The notes beneath the pieces were generated by a model. That model was not told where the DNA came from. It did not search any database and saw nothing but the letters and a program-made list of their open reading frames with translations. Source: CAYWMY01 sp046352935 (lineage in GTDB: Bacteria; Pseudomonadota; Gammaproteobacteria; Steroidobacterales; Steroidobacteraceae). Taken from it: a stretch of DNA of 64,000 bases. Of this stretch, positions 36,601 to 45,959 are shown in pieces. The first letter of the stretch is position 1. Each line of letters starts with the position of its first letter. Position numbers and translations under genes: made by a program. The stretch is from NCBI GenBank assembly GCA_046352935.1, contig JAXMGR010000021.1, positions 1-64,000 on the forward strand, in the 5' to 3' direction.

Positions 36601-36767
36601 GGGAACGGGGGCATTTTTCCCCCGCGACGACGGCAGCTGGACGCGCGGGCTGCGGACGGAGGGCCCCTCGTCTCGCGCCAGATCTTTACGCTCGCCTCGG
36701 GGCCCTCCTGCGCGCCCGCTCGTCCGATGCGCTGCGGCAGGGAAATGAAGCAATGTCCCCATTTCCC
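36601..36767 (-). repeat. Family 1 palindromic element, second full copy
   Basis: A 167-bp unit, inverted relative to 23398-23574. Its core 36639-36719 is identical over 81 bp to the reverse complement of 23449-23529, including the GGAGGGCCCC hairpin. The ends are imperfect inverted repeats (GGGGGCATTTTTCCCCC on the left and AATGTCCCCATTTCCCC on the right). It fills the gap between the ahcY stop (36781) and the CpdA-like start (36564), so it may be transcribed as part of the ahcY 3' region. Confidence 0.75.
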
Positions 36768-36780
36768 CGGCCGGCGGCGC

Positions 36781-38196
36781 TCAATAGCGGTAGTGCTCGG
36801 GCTTGTACGGCCCTTCGGGCGCTAGCCCTAAATACTTCGACTGCTCGGCCGTGAGCGTCGTCAGTCTCGCGCCGATGCGCTCGAGGTGCAGCCGCGCGAC
36901 CTTCTCGTCGAGGTGCTTCGGCAGCACGTAGACCTTGTGCTCGTACCTGCTGCCGAACTTGAAGAGCTCGATCTGCGCGAGCGTCTGGTTCGTGAACGAG
37001 TTCGACATCACGAACGACGGATGACCGGTGGCGCAACCGAGGTTCACCAGGCGGCCCTCGGCCAGCACGATGATGCGCCTGCCGTCGGGGAAGATGACGT
37101 GGTCGACCTGCGGCTTGATGTTCTCCCACGGGTACTGGCGCAGGCTGGCGATGTCGATCTCGCTGTCGAAGTGGCCGATGTTGCAGACGATGGCCTGGTG
37201 CTTCATCGCGCGCATGTGCGCGTGGCTGATGACGTTCACGTTGCCGGTTGCCGTGACGAAGAGGTCCGCGAGTGGCGCCGCTTCTTCCATGGTGACGACG
37301 CGATAGCCGTCCATCGCCGCCTGCAGTGCGCAGATCGGGTCGATCTCGGTGACCCACACCTGCGCGGAGAGCGCCTTCAGTGCCTCGGCCGAGCCCTTGC
37401 CGACGTCGCCGTAGCCGCAGACGACCGCGATCTTGCCCGCGATCATGACGTCCGTCGCACGCTTGATCGCGTCGACGAGCGATTCGCGGCAGCCGTACAG
37501 GTTGTCGAACTTCGACTTGGTCACCGAGTCGTTGACGTTGATGGCGGGGAATGGCAGCCGGCCGTCGGCGGCCATCTTGTAAAGGCGCTTCACGCCGGTC
37601 GTCGTCTCCTCGGTCACGCCCCGGATGTGCGCGAGCCGCTGCGAGTACCAGCCCGGGCTCTTCTCGAGGCGCTTCCTGATCGACGCGTACAGGACGGTCT
37701 CTTCCTCGTTCGTGGGGTTGGCGATCACGGACGGGTCGTCCTCGGCGCGCGTGCCGAGGATGAGCAGCAGCGTGGCGTCGCCGCCGTCGTCGAGGATCAT
37801 GTTGGCGTACTGGCCGTTCGGCCACTCGAAGATGCGGTGGGAGTACTCCCAGTATTCCTCGAGCGATTCGCCCTTGTAGGCGAACACCGGTGTACCGCCC
37901 GCCGCGATCGCGGCCGCCGCGTGGTCCTGCGTGGAGTAGATGTTGCACGACGCCCAGCGCACGTCGGCGCCGAGGGCCTTGAGCGTTTCGATGAGCATCG
38001 CCGTCTGGATGGTCATGTGCAGCGAGCCCGCGATGCGCGCGCCCTTGAGGGGCTGCGACACGCGGTATTCGTCGCGGATGGCCATGAGTCCCGGCATCTC
38101 GGTCTCGGCGATGGCCATTTCCTTGCGGCCGAACTCGGCGAGCGAGAGGTCCTTGACGGCGTAGTCGGTGAAGTTCGCGGATACGACGGCGTTCAC
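36781..38196 (-). CDS. ahcY: S-adenosylhomocysteine hydrolase
   Basis: A 471-residue NAD-dependent enzyme that splits S-adenosylhomocysteine to homocysteine and adenosine. Evidence: LHMTIQTAMLIETL, SCNIYSTQDHAAAA, FPAINVNDSVTKSKFDN (catalytic region), the NAD site CGYGDVGKGSAEAL and the C-terminal PEGPYKPEHYRY with the conserved Lys/Tyr. The start is GTG 38196, with AGGAG 7 bp upstream; a TTG at 38211 would overlap the ribosome site. An SAH riboswitch lies 32 bp upstream, so expression is expected to rise with SAH. metK is next upstream on the same strand, 410 bp away. Confidence 0.97.
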   Translation of the reverse strand: MNAVVSANFTDYAVKDLSLAEFGRKEMAIAETEMPGLMAIRDEYRVSQPLKGARIAGSLHMTIQTAMLIETLKALGADVRWASCNIYSTQDHAAAAIAAGGTPVFAYKGESLEEYWEYSHRIFEWPNGQYANMILDDGGDATLLLILGTRAEDDPSVIANPTNEEETVLYASIRKRLEKSPGWYSQRLAHIRGVTEETTTGVKRLYKMAADGRLPFPAINVNDSVTKSKFDNLYGCRESLVDAIKRATDVMIAGKIAVVCGYGDVGKGSAEALKALSAQVWVTEIDPICALQAAMDGYRVVTMEEAAPLADLFVTATGNVNVISHAHMRAMKHQAIVCNIGHFDSEIDIASLRQYPWENIKPQVDHVIFPDGRRIIVLAEGRLVNLGCATGHPSFVMSNSFTNQTLAQIELFKFGSRYEHKVYVLPKHLDEKVARLHLERIGARLTTLTAEQSKYLGLAPEGPYKPEHYRY

Positions 38197-38228
38197 GTTC
38201 AGTCTCCTCAAAGCGGTTCAAGGGGGCT

Positions 38229-38312
38229 GAGCGCCGTTGCTTCCGGTCACGGAGCCCGAGCCTGGCAGGGGCGGCTCGAACGGCCGCGCCGCTGTTGCAA
38301 CGCTCCTCGGGT
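38229..38312 (-). promoter_or_regulatory. SAH riboswitch of ahcY
   Basis: On the minus strand the sequence has the conserved blocks of the S-adenosylhomocysteine riboswitch in order: CCCGAGGAGCGTTGCAAC (38311-38294), GCCAGGCTCGGG (38266-38255) and CAACGGCGCTC (38239-38229). CCCGAG pairs with CTCGGG, and GAGCG-TTG with CAA-CGG-CGCTC, giving the stem and pseudoknot of this class. It lies 32 bases before the ahcY GTG and would turn expression on when SAH accumulates. A TAAACT box at 38362-38357 is a possible -10 element upstream. Confidence 0.93.
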
Positions 38313-38466
38313 CCGAGGGGCGCCCCGTGAGGGACGCTCCGATGTCGACGCGCGGTAGTTTAGGGCCTGCCGCCGCTTTGTGCATCGGCGGGCGTCGCCG
38401 TTTCTTGACGCTGTCCCGGACGACGCCAGCGGCCCCGGGCGGCCCGTGCGCGGCAGGTGCGCATCT

Positions 38467-38565
38467 CGGGAACGGCGGAGCCGCCGGCCCTCGGGCAGCA
38501 GCGTCGCGTATGTCTTCAGGGCCGCGGTGCCCGGGAAACGGCGAAGCCGCCGGATACCTCGGGCA
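38467..38565. repeat. Direct repeat with hairpins between metK and ahcY
   Basis: Two similar segments, 38467-38497 and 38532-38565, each read CGGGAA(A)CGGCG-AGCCGCCGG-CTCGGGCA with small differences. Each contains a GGCGG/CCGCC-type hairpin. They lie in the 410-bp gap downstream of metK and upstream of the ahcY riboswitch, and look like a duplicated terminator or processing hairpin. Confidence 0.5.
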
Positions 38566-38588
38566 CGAGGCCCGGGCATCCGGCGGCT
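38545..38588 (-). terminator. Possible metK terminator hairpin
   Basis: An 11-bp perfect stem, AGCCGCCGGAT (38545-38555) and ATCCGGCGGCT (38578-38588), encloses a 22-base loop that itself contains CCTCG/CGAGG. It starts 19 bp after the metK stop. There is no T-tract, so intrinsic termination is uncertain. Confidence 0.45.
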
Positions 38589-38606
38589 CCGGTGTCGCGT
38601 CGTCCG

Positions 38607-39839
38607 TTACAGTCCCGCGGCCTTGCGCAGCGCCTCGGCGCGGTCGGTCATCTCCCAGGAGAAGGCCAGCGCGTTACGCGACTTCCGGACCTCCTTCCCG
38701 TTCACCGTGTCCGCGTAGTGATACACGAGCTCGAACGGCTCGCGGCCGAAGTGGCCGTAGGACGCCGTCGGGCGGTAGATCGGGTGCAACAGGTCCAGCA
38801 TCTTCACGATGCCGTACGGCCTGAGGTCGAAGTGCGCGCGGACCAGCTTCTCCAGCTTCTCGTCGCTGACGCGCCCCGTGCCGAAGGTCGAGACCATGAC
38901 CGAGGTCGGCTCCGCCACGCCGATCGCGTAGGAGACCTGCACCTCGCAGCGCGTCGCGAGCCGCGCCGCGACGATGTTCTTCGCGACATAGCGCGCCGCA
39001 TAGGCCGCGGAGCGATCGACCTTCGAGGGGTCCTTGCCCGAGAACGCGCCACCGCCGTGGCGGGCCATGCCGCCGTAGGAGTCGACGATGATCTTGCGGC
39101 CCGTCAGGCCGCAGTCGCCGACGGGTCCGCCGATCACGAACTTGCCCGTCGGGTTGATGTGAACCTTCGTTTTCTTCGTGATCCACTTCGCCGGCAGCAC
39201 CGGCTTGCAGATCTCCTCCCACACGGCCTCGTGCAGGTGCTTCTGCTTCACGTCCGGGTCGTGCTGCGTCGACAGCACCACTGCCTCGATCGCGACGGGC
39301 TTGTCGTCCTCGTAGCGGAAGGTGAGCTGGCTCTTCGCGTCGGGCCGCAGCCACGGCAGGCGCGGATTCTTCCCCTTACGCAGCTTCGTCTGCTGCTCCA
39401 CCATCTTGTGCGCATAGTGGATCGGCGCGGGCATGAGCGCCGTGGTCTCGTTGCTGGCGTAGCCGAACATCAGGCCCTGGTCACCGGCGCCCTGTTCCTC
39501 GGGCTTCCTGCGGTCGACGCCCTGCGCGATGTCCGGCGACTGCTTGCCGAGGATGTTGATGACGCCGCAGGTGCTGCCGTCGAAGCCGATCTCGTGCGAG
39601 GTGTAGCCGATGTCGCAGATCACCTGGCGGATCAGCGCCTCGAGGTCCAGCGAGGCGCCGGTCGTGACTTCGCCCGCGACGATCGCCACGCCGGTCTTCA
39701 CGAGCGTCTCGCAGGCCACCCGCGAGCGCGGATCGCGCGCCAGGAGCGCGTCCAGGACGGCGTCCGATATCTGGTCCGCCACCTTGTCCGGGTGCCCTTC
39801 GCCGACCGACTCCGACGTGAACAGATAGCTGCCGCTCAT
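38607..39839 (-). CDS. metK: S-adenosylmethionine synthetase
   Basis: A 410-residue MetK, forming SAM from ATP and methionine with release of PPi and Pi. Evidence: FTSESVGEGHPDKVADQISD at the N-terminus, GEVTTGASLDLE, GDQGLMFGYASNET, the signature GGGAFSGKDPSKVDRSAAYA (loop over the active site) and a C-terminal HFGREPF. Length is somewhat above the usual 384, because of inserts such as TKLRKGKNPRLPWLRPD. It starts at ATG 39839 and is divergent from tkt across 260 bp. No SAM riboswitch is visible in that space. With ahcY it forms the methyl-cycle core. Confidence 0.96.
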   Translation of the reverse strand: MSGSYLFTSESVGEGHPDKVADQISDAVLDALLARDPRSRVACETLVKTGVAIVAGEVTTGASLDLEALIRQVICDIGYTSHEIGFDGSTCGVINILGKQSPDIAQGVDRRKPEEQGAGDQGLMFGYASNETTALMPAPIHYAHKMVEQQTKLRKGKNPRLPWLRPDAKSQLTFRYEDDKPVAIEAVVLSTQHDPDVKQKHLHEAVWEEICKPVLPAKWITKKTKVHINPTGKFVIGGPVGDCGLTGRKIIVDSYGGMARHGGGAFSGKDPSKVDRSAAYAARYVAKNIVAARLATRCEVQVSYAIGVAEPTSVMVSTFGTGRVSDEKLEKLVRAHFDLRPYGIVKMLDLLHPIYRPTASYGHFGREPFELVYHYADTVNGKEVRKSRNALAFSWEMTDRAEALRKAAGL

Positions 39840-40045
39840 GAGACCGCCGCTCCCTCGATGGGTGGTGCTGGAAAGGGGCGCAAACTACCACGAGGCGGGG
39901 GGGCGTTTTCCACTTTCCGGCCGTGGATCGCGGGTGGCCCGGGGCGCGGCGCGCCGGAGGCGGAACTCCGTCAGACACCCCGCGGCCGGCCCGTACGGGT
40001 GGATCGCGGGGAGGGCCGGCACCCCTTCCGCCGACGGCTCTCCGA

Positions 40046-40074
40046 TTGCCCGGATCGGGGGGTTCGTGGACAAT
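40046..40074 (+). promoter_or_regulatory. Possible sigma-70 promoter of tkt
   Basis: TTGCCC (40046-40051) and GACAAT (40069-40074) are separated by 17 bp and lie 25 bp before the transketolase ATG at 40100. Each box matches the consensus at 4 of 6 positions. The remaining 180 bp of this divergent gap toward metK show no other clear signal. Confidence 0.4.
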
Positions 40075-40099
40075 GCGCCCCCCTCCGGAGAGTGCCCTC

Positions 40100-42103
40100 A
40101 TGCCCACCCGTCGTGAACTCGCCAACGCCCTGCGCGTCCTCAGCATGGATGCCGTGCAGAAGGCCAACTCCGGGCACCCGGGCATGCCCATGGGCATGGC
40201 GGACATCGCCGAAGTGCTGTGGCGGGATTTCCTGAAGCACAGCCCGGGCAATCCCGAGTGGTTCGACCGCGACCGCTTCGTGCTGTCGAACGGCCACGGG
40301 TCCATGCTGCTGTACTCGCTGCTGCACCTGTCGGGCTATCCGCTGTCGCTGGACGAGATCAGGAACTTCCGTCAGCTCGGTTCGAAGACTGCCGGTCACC
40401 CCGAGCGGGAGCCCGACATCGGCATCGAGACCACGACGGGCCCGCTCGGGCAGGGCATTGCCAACGCGGTGGGCATGGCACTCGCCGAGAAGCTGCTGGC
40501 CGCGGAGTTCAACCGTCCGGGGCACACGGTGGTCGATCATCGCACCTGGGTGTTCCTCGGCGATGGCTGCCTCATGGAAGGCGTCTCGCACGAGGCCTGC
40601 TCGCTCGCCGGGACCCTGGGTCTCGGCAAGCTGATCGCTTTCTACGACGACAACGGCATCTCCATCGACGGCGAGGTGCACGGCTGGTTCACCGACGACA
40701 CGCCGAAGCGCTTCGAGGCCTACGGCTGGCAGGTGATCCGCAACGTCGACGGCCACGACTCCGAAGCGATCAGGCGCGCGATCCGCAAGGCGCAGCGCGA
40801 GACCGCGAAGCCTTCACTGATCTGCTGCAAGACCATCATCGGCTATGGCTCCCCGAACAAGCAGGGCACGGAGGCGACGCATGGTGCGGCGCTCGGTACC
40901 GATGAGGTGGCCGCTGCACGTGCCAGCCTGAACTGGCCGCACGAGCCGTTCGTGATCCCGGACGAGATCCGCGCGGGCTGGGACGCGCGCGCGAAGGGCA
41001 GGCGCGTCGAGAACCGCTGGAAGCGCGGGTTCAAGGCCTACGCGGCGGCGCATCCGGAACTCGCTGCGGCGCTCGGGCGGCGCATGCACGGCGAACTGCC
41101 TGCGGATTTCGCGGAGCAGGCGCTGGCCCTGACCGCGGCGGCACAGGCCGCCGGCGGCAACGTCGCCACCCGGCAGAGTTCACAGCAGGTGCTCAATGCC
41201 TTCGGGCCGCTGCTGCCCGAGCTGCTGGGCGGCTCCGCTGACCTGACCGGGTCGAACAACACGCAGATCAAGGGGACCTGGGCCGTGTCCCGGGGCGATG
41301 CGACCGGCCGCTACCTGCATTACGGCGTCCGCGAGTTCGGCATGGCCGCGGTCATGAACGGTGTCGCGCTCCACGGCGGCTTCATTCCCTACGGCGGCAC
41401 TTTCCTCGTCTTTTCGGACTACGCGCGCAACGCGCTGCGCATGGCGGCGCTCATGAAGCAGCGCAGCATCTTCGTGCTCACCCACGACTCGATCGGGCTC
41501 GGTGAGGATGGTCCGACGCACCAGCCCGTCGAGCACGTGGCGACGCTACGCATGATCCCGAATATGGAAGTGTGGCGGCCTTGTGACACAGTCGAGACTT
41601 ATGTCGCGTGGCGACAGGCCATCATGCGCGCCCTCGGTCCCACGAGTCTCGTGCTGACGCGCCAGGCGCTGCCGCACCAGCCGCGTACTGCCGAGCAGGT
41701 CGCGTCGATCGCGCGCGGTGGCTATGTCCTCAGGGACTGCGCCGGCACTCCCGAGGCGATCCTCATCGCCACGGGGTCCGAGGTCGCCGTCGCGCTCGAG
41801 GCCCAGGCGATGCTGGCCGCGGCCGGTCGCCGGGCGCGGGTCGTGTCGATGCCCTGCACCGGCGTGTTCGAAGCGCAGGACGCGGCCTGGCGGGAGTCCG
41901 TGCTGCCGCGCGCCGTGCGTTGCCGCGTCGCGATCGAGGCGGGAGTGCCGGACGGCTGGTGGCGCCACGTCGGCGATGCCGGTCGGGTGATCGGCATGAC
42001 GTCGTTCGGCGCGTCGGCGCCGGCGAAGGATCTGTACCGTCACTTCGGCATCACGGCCGATGCGGTGGTGCGGGCCGTGGCGGAATCGTTCGCGGCCGTC
42101 TGA
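40100..42103 (+). CDS. tkt: Transketolase
   Basis: A 667-residue thiamine-diphosphate enzyme that transfers two-carbon units in the pentose phosphate (or Calvin) pathway. Evidence: MDAVQKANSGHPGMPMG, GPLGQGIANAVGMALAEK, the ThDP motif LGDGCLMEGVSHEACSLAG, GYGSPNKQGTEATHGAALG, VREFGMAAVMNGVALHGG and THDSIGLGEDGPTHQPVEH. The length is typical. ATG 40100 is chosen; an in-frame frame extension upstream has no support. It heads a plus-strand run tkt-gap-pgk-pyk, an order common in proteobacteria. The fructose-bisphosphate aldolase often found in this run is absent here. Confidence 0.97.
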   Translation: MPTRRELANALRVLSMDAVQKANSGHPGMPMGMADIAEVLWRDFLKHSPGNPEWFDRDRFVLSNGHGSMLLYSLLHLSGYPLSLDEIRNFRQLGSKTAGHPEREPDIGIETTTGPLGQGIANAVGMALAEKLLAAEFNRPGHTVVDHRTWVFLGDGCLMEGVSHEACSLAGTLGLGKLIAFYDDNGISIDGEVHGWFTDDTPKRFEAYGWQVIRNVDGHDSEAIRRAIRKAQRETAKPSLICCKTIIGYGSPNKQGTEATHGAALGTDEVAAARASLNWPHEPFVIPDEIRAGWDARAKGRRVENRWKRGFKAYAAAHPELAAALGRRMHGELPADFAEQALALTAAAQAAGGNVATRQSSQQVLNAFGPLLPELLGGSADLTGSNNTQIKGTWAVSRGDATGRYLHYGVREFGMAAVMNGVALHGGFIPYGGTFLVFSDYARNALRMAALMKQRSIFVLTHDSIGLGEDGPTHQPVEHVATLRMIPNMEVWRPCDTVETYVAWRQAIMRALGPTSLVLTRQALPHQPRTAEQVASIARGGYVLRDCAGTPEAILIATGSEVAVALEAQAMLAAAGRRARVVSMPCTGVFEAQDAAWRESVLPRAVRCRVAIEAGVPDGWWRHVGDAGRVIGMTSFGASAPAKDLYRHFGITADAVVRAVAESFAAV

Positions 42104-42163
42104 GGCCGCGACATCGCGAGGGTGCGAGTCAGTCGGGTTCGAATCGAGTCAGGAGTTCAGGAC

Positions 42164-43162
<999 letters not shown>

Positions 43163-43210
43163 ACCGGCCCGATCCGACGACCGCCACGCAACTCACACGG
43201 GGAGAGCCCC

Positions 43211-44395
43211 ATGGCCACCGTTCTCCGCATGGTCGATCTCGACCTGAAGGGTAAGCGCGTGCTGATCCGCGAGGATCTGAACGTGCCCGTGCACGACGGT
43301 GTCGTGACCAGCGACGCGCGCATCCGCGCCTCGCTGCCGACCATCAAGCTCGCGCTGGAGAAGGGTGCGCGCCTCCTGATCGCCTCGCACCTCGGTCGCC
43401 CCGAGGAAGGCAAGGTCGATCCGGCCTTGTCGCTGGAGCCGGTGGCCGCGCGGCTGTCCGAGCTGCTGGGCCGCAAGGTGCCGCTGAAGCGCGACTGGTT
43501 CGACGGCGCCGAGGTGGTGCCCGGCGAGGCGGTGCTGCTCGAGAACGTGCGCTTCCTGAAGGGCGAGAAGAAGGACAACGAGGACCTCGCGAAGCGCATG
43601 GCGGCGCTCTGCGACGTCTACGTGATGGACGCCTTCGGCACGGCGCACCGCGCCGAAGCGAGCACCCACGGCGTGGCACGCTTCGCGCCCGTGGCCTCGG
43701 CGGGGCCGCTGCTCGTCAATGAACTCGTCGCGCTGGAGACCGCGCTGGAGAAGCCGGCGCGCCCGCTGCTCGCGATCGTCGCGGGCTCGAAGGTCTCGAC
43801 CAAGCTCACCGTGCTGGAGACGCTGCTCGGCAAGGTCGATCAGCTCATCGTGGGCGGCGGCATCGCGAACACCTTCATCGCGGCCGTGGGGCTGCCGGTC
43901 GGCAGGTCGCTGTACGAGGCCGACATGGTCGACATCGCGAAGAGGCTGATCGAGCAGTCGAAGGCACGTGGCGTCGAGATCCCGATCCCGACCGACGTCG
44001 TGGTCGCCAAGGAGTTCTCGGCCACGGCCGAGGCCGACGTGAAGCCGGTCGCCGAAGTGGCTGCCGACGACATGATCCTGGACATCGGGCCGGACACCGC
44101 CGAGCGGTTCGCGAAGGTCGTGGCCGCCGCCGGCACGGTCGTCTGGAACGGCCCGGTCGGCGTGTTCGAGTTCGACCAGTTCGGCGAGGGCACGAAGACG
44201 CTGGCGAACGCCATCGCGCGCTCGAAGGCGTTCTCGCTCGCGGGCGGCGGCGACACGCTGGCCGCGATCGAGAAGTACGGCGTCGAGGAAGGGATTTCCT
44301 ACATCTCGACGGGTGGCGGTGCCTTCCTCGAGTTCGTCGAGGGCAAGTTGCTGCCGGCCGTGGCCGCGCTGGAGGCGCGCGCCGGGAGCGCCTGA
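43211..44395 (+). CDS. pgk: Phosphoglycerate kinase
   Basis: A 394-residue PGK transferring phosphate between 1,3-bisphosphoglycerate and ADP. Evidence: LIREDLNVPVHDG, ASHLGRPEEG, DAFGTAHRAEAST, VAGSKVSTKL, the nucleotide-site WNGPVGVFEF and AGGGDTLAAIEKYG near the C-terminus. The ATG at 43211 has GGGGAG upstream. A possible hairpin (CCGTCACC 44413-44420 with GGTGACGG 44440-44447) lies between this gene and pyk, and could partially terminate the transcript before pyk. Confidence 0.97.
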   Translation: MATVLRMVDLDLKGKRVLIREDLNVPVHDGVVTSDARIRASLPTIKLALEKGARLLIASHLGRPEEGKVDPALSLEPVAARLSELLGRKVPLKRDWFDGAEVVPGEAVLLENVRFLKGEKKDNEDLAKRMAALCDVYVMDAFGTAHRAEASTHGVARFAPVASAGPLLVNELVALETALEKPARPLLAIVAGSKVSTKLTVLETLLGKVDQLIVGGGIANTFIAAVGLPVGRSLYEADMVDIAKRLIEQSKARGVEIPIPTDVVVAKEFSATAEADVKPVAEVAADDMILDIGPDTAERFAKVVAAAGTVVWNGPVGVFEFDQFGEGTKTLANAIARSKAFSLAGGGDTLAAIEKYGVEEGISYISTGGGAFLEFVEGKLLPAVAALEARAGSA

Positions 44396-44527
44396 CCGGA
44401 CTCTGCGGCGCTCCGTCACCGTGACGTCCGGCTGCGACCGGTGACGGCAGGCGGCCGGCCGCGGCCGACGACACCGGGCCCTTCCCAGCAGGCATAATCC
44501 GGCGGTTACCGTTGCCGGAGCGAGCGC

Positions 44528-45958
44528 ATGCTGAGACGCACCAAGATAGTCGCGACCCTGGGTCCTGCAACGGACGATCCCGCCGTGCTGACCGACATGA
44601 TCCGGGCCGGCGTCGACGTGGTGCGCGTCAATTTCTCCCACGGGCGGTTCGAGGATCACGCGCAGCGCATCGGACGCGTGCGCGAGGCCGCCGAACGCGC
44701 GGGCCGGTACGTGGGGATCCTCGGCGACCTGCGCGGTCCGAAGATCCGCATCGAGCGCTTCGCGACCGGCCGTGTCGAGCTGAAGGAGGGCGACCACTTC
44801 GCGCTCGACCCGGCGCTGGATCCGGAGGCCGGCACCGCGGCGGGTGTCGGCGTGGCCTATCCGGACCTGCCGCGCGACGTGAAGGCCGGCGACACGCTGC
44901 TCCTCAACGACGGACTCATCGCGCTGCGCGTCACGGGTGTCGCCGGCACGCGCATCGACACGGTCGTGACCGTCGGCGGCGAACTGTCGAACCAGAAGGG
45001 ACTCAACAAGAAAGGCGGCGGCCTGTCGGCCGCTGCGCTGACCGACAAGGATCGCTCCGACATCCGCATGGCGGCCGAACTCGGCGTCGATTACCTCGCG
45101 GTCTCGTTCGTGCGGTCGGCGGCTGATGTCGAGGAGGCTCGCGGTCTGCTGAAGGCGGCCGGCGGGCACGCGCGCATCATGGCCAAGATCGAGCGCGGCG
45201 AGGCCATCCAGAACCTCGAGGAGATCGTGCGCGCATCGGACGCGGTCATGGTGGCGCGTGGCGACCTCGGCGTCGAGGTCGGCTATGCGCAGCTCACCGG
45301 TCTGCAGAAGCGCATCATCCAGCTCGCGCGGCGGCACAACCGCATCGCGGTGACGGCGACGCAGATGATGGAGTCCATGATCACGAACCCCGTGCCGACG
45401 CGGGCGGAGGTCTCCGACGTCGCCAATGCCGTGATGGACGACACCGATGCGGTCATGCTCTCGGCCGAGACCGCGGTCGGCAGGTATCCGGTCAAGGTCG
45501 TGCAGGAGATGGCGCAGGTCATCGAGGGCGCCGAGAAGTGGCACCATTCGCACGCGCGCGAGCGGCATCGCATCGACGGCTATTTCAAGGGCACCGACGA
45601 GGCCATCGCGATGGCGGTGATGTACACCGCGAACCACCTCAACGTGAAGGCCATCGTCGCGCTGACCGAGTCCGGCTCGACGACGCTGTGGATGTCGCGC
45701 ATCCGCTCGGACATCCCCATCTACGCCTTCACGCGCCAGGAGGCGACGCGCCGGCGCGTGACGCTGTACCGCGGCGTCCAGCCGATCGCCTTCGACGTGG
45801 TGCAGACCGATCCGGAGATCCTGTACCCGACCATCTTCCATCTGGTCATCGAACTCGGGCTCGCCCGCGCCGGCGACCTGATCATCGTCACCAAGGGCGA
45901 GCTGACCGGTGTCGCCGGCGGCACGAATTCCATGAAGATCCTCGAGGTCCGCAACTGA
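44528..45958 (+). CDS. pyk: Pyruvate kinase
   Basis: A 476-residue pyruvate kinase, making pyruvate and ATP from phosphoenolpyruvate. Evidence: RRTKIVATLGPATDDP, VRVNFSHG, GDLRGPKIRIERF, KIERGEAIQNL, ARGDLGVEVGYA (catalytic Lys and metal acidic residues) and VTATQMMESMITNPVPTRAEV. The C-terminal effector domain is present (HLNVKAIVALTESG). It follows pgk by 132 bp; a CATAAT box at 44493-44498 could start separate transcription. Its stop is only 1 bp from the MoxR ATPase start. Confidence 0.97.
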   Translation: MLRRTKIVATLGPATDDPAVLTDMIRAGVDVVRVNFSHGRFEDHAQRIGRVREAAERAGRYVGILGDLRGPKIRIERFATGRVELKEGDHFALDPALDPEAGTAAGVGVAYPDLPRDVKAGDTLLLNDGLIALRVTGVAGTRIDTVVTVGGELSNQKGLNKKGGGLSAAALTDKDRSDIRMAAELGVDYLAVSFVRSAADVEEARGLLKAAGGHARIMAKIERGEAIQNLEEIVRASDAVMVARGDLGVEVGYAQLTGLQKRIIQLARRHNRIAVTATQMMESMITNPVPTRAEVSDVANAVMDDTDAVMLSAETAVGRYPVKVVQEMAQVIEGAEKWHHSHARERHRIDGYFKGTDEAIAMAVMYTANHLNVKAIVALTESGSTTLWMSRIRSDIPIYAFTRQEATRRRVTLYRGVQPIAFDVVQTDPEILYPTIFHLVIELGLARAGDLIIVTKGELTGVAGGTNSMKILEVRN

Positions 45959-45959
45959 C

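Noticed and set aside
39840..40099. Possible SAM riboswitch upstream of metK
   Set aside because: No SAM-I, SAM-II or SAM-IV conserved core could be found on the minus strand in this gap.
42130..42160. GGGTTCGAATC resembling a tRNA T-loop before gap
   Set aside because: The flanking bases do not form a T-stem, and no acceptor, D or anticodon arm can be drawn, so this is not a tRNA.
44396..44527. Strong intrinsic terminator between pgk and pyk
   Set aside because: An 8-bp inverted repeat with a 19-base loop exists, but there is no T-tract and the loop is long; listed only as a comment under pgk.
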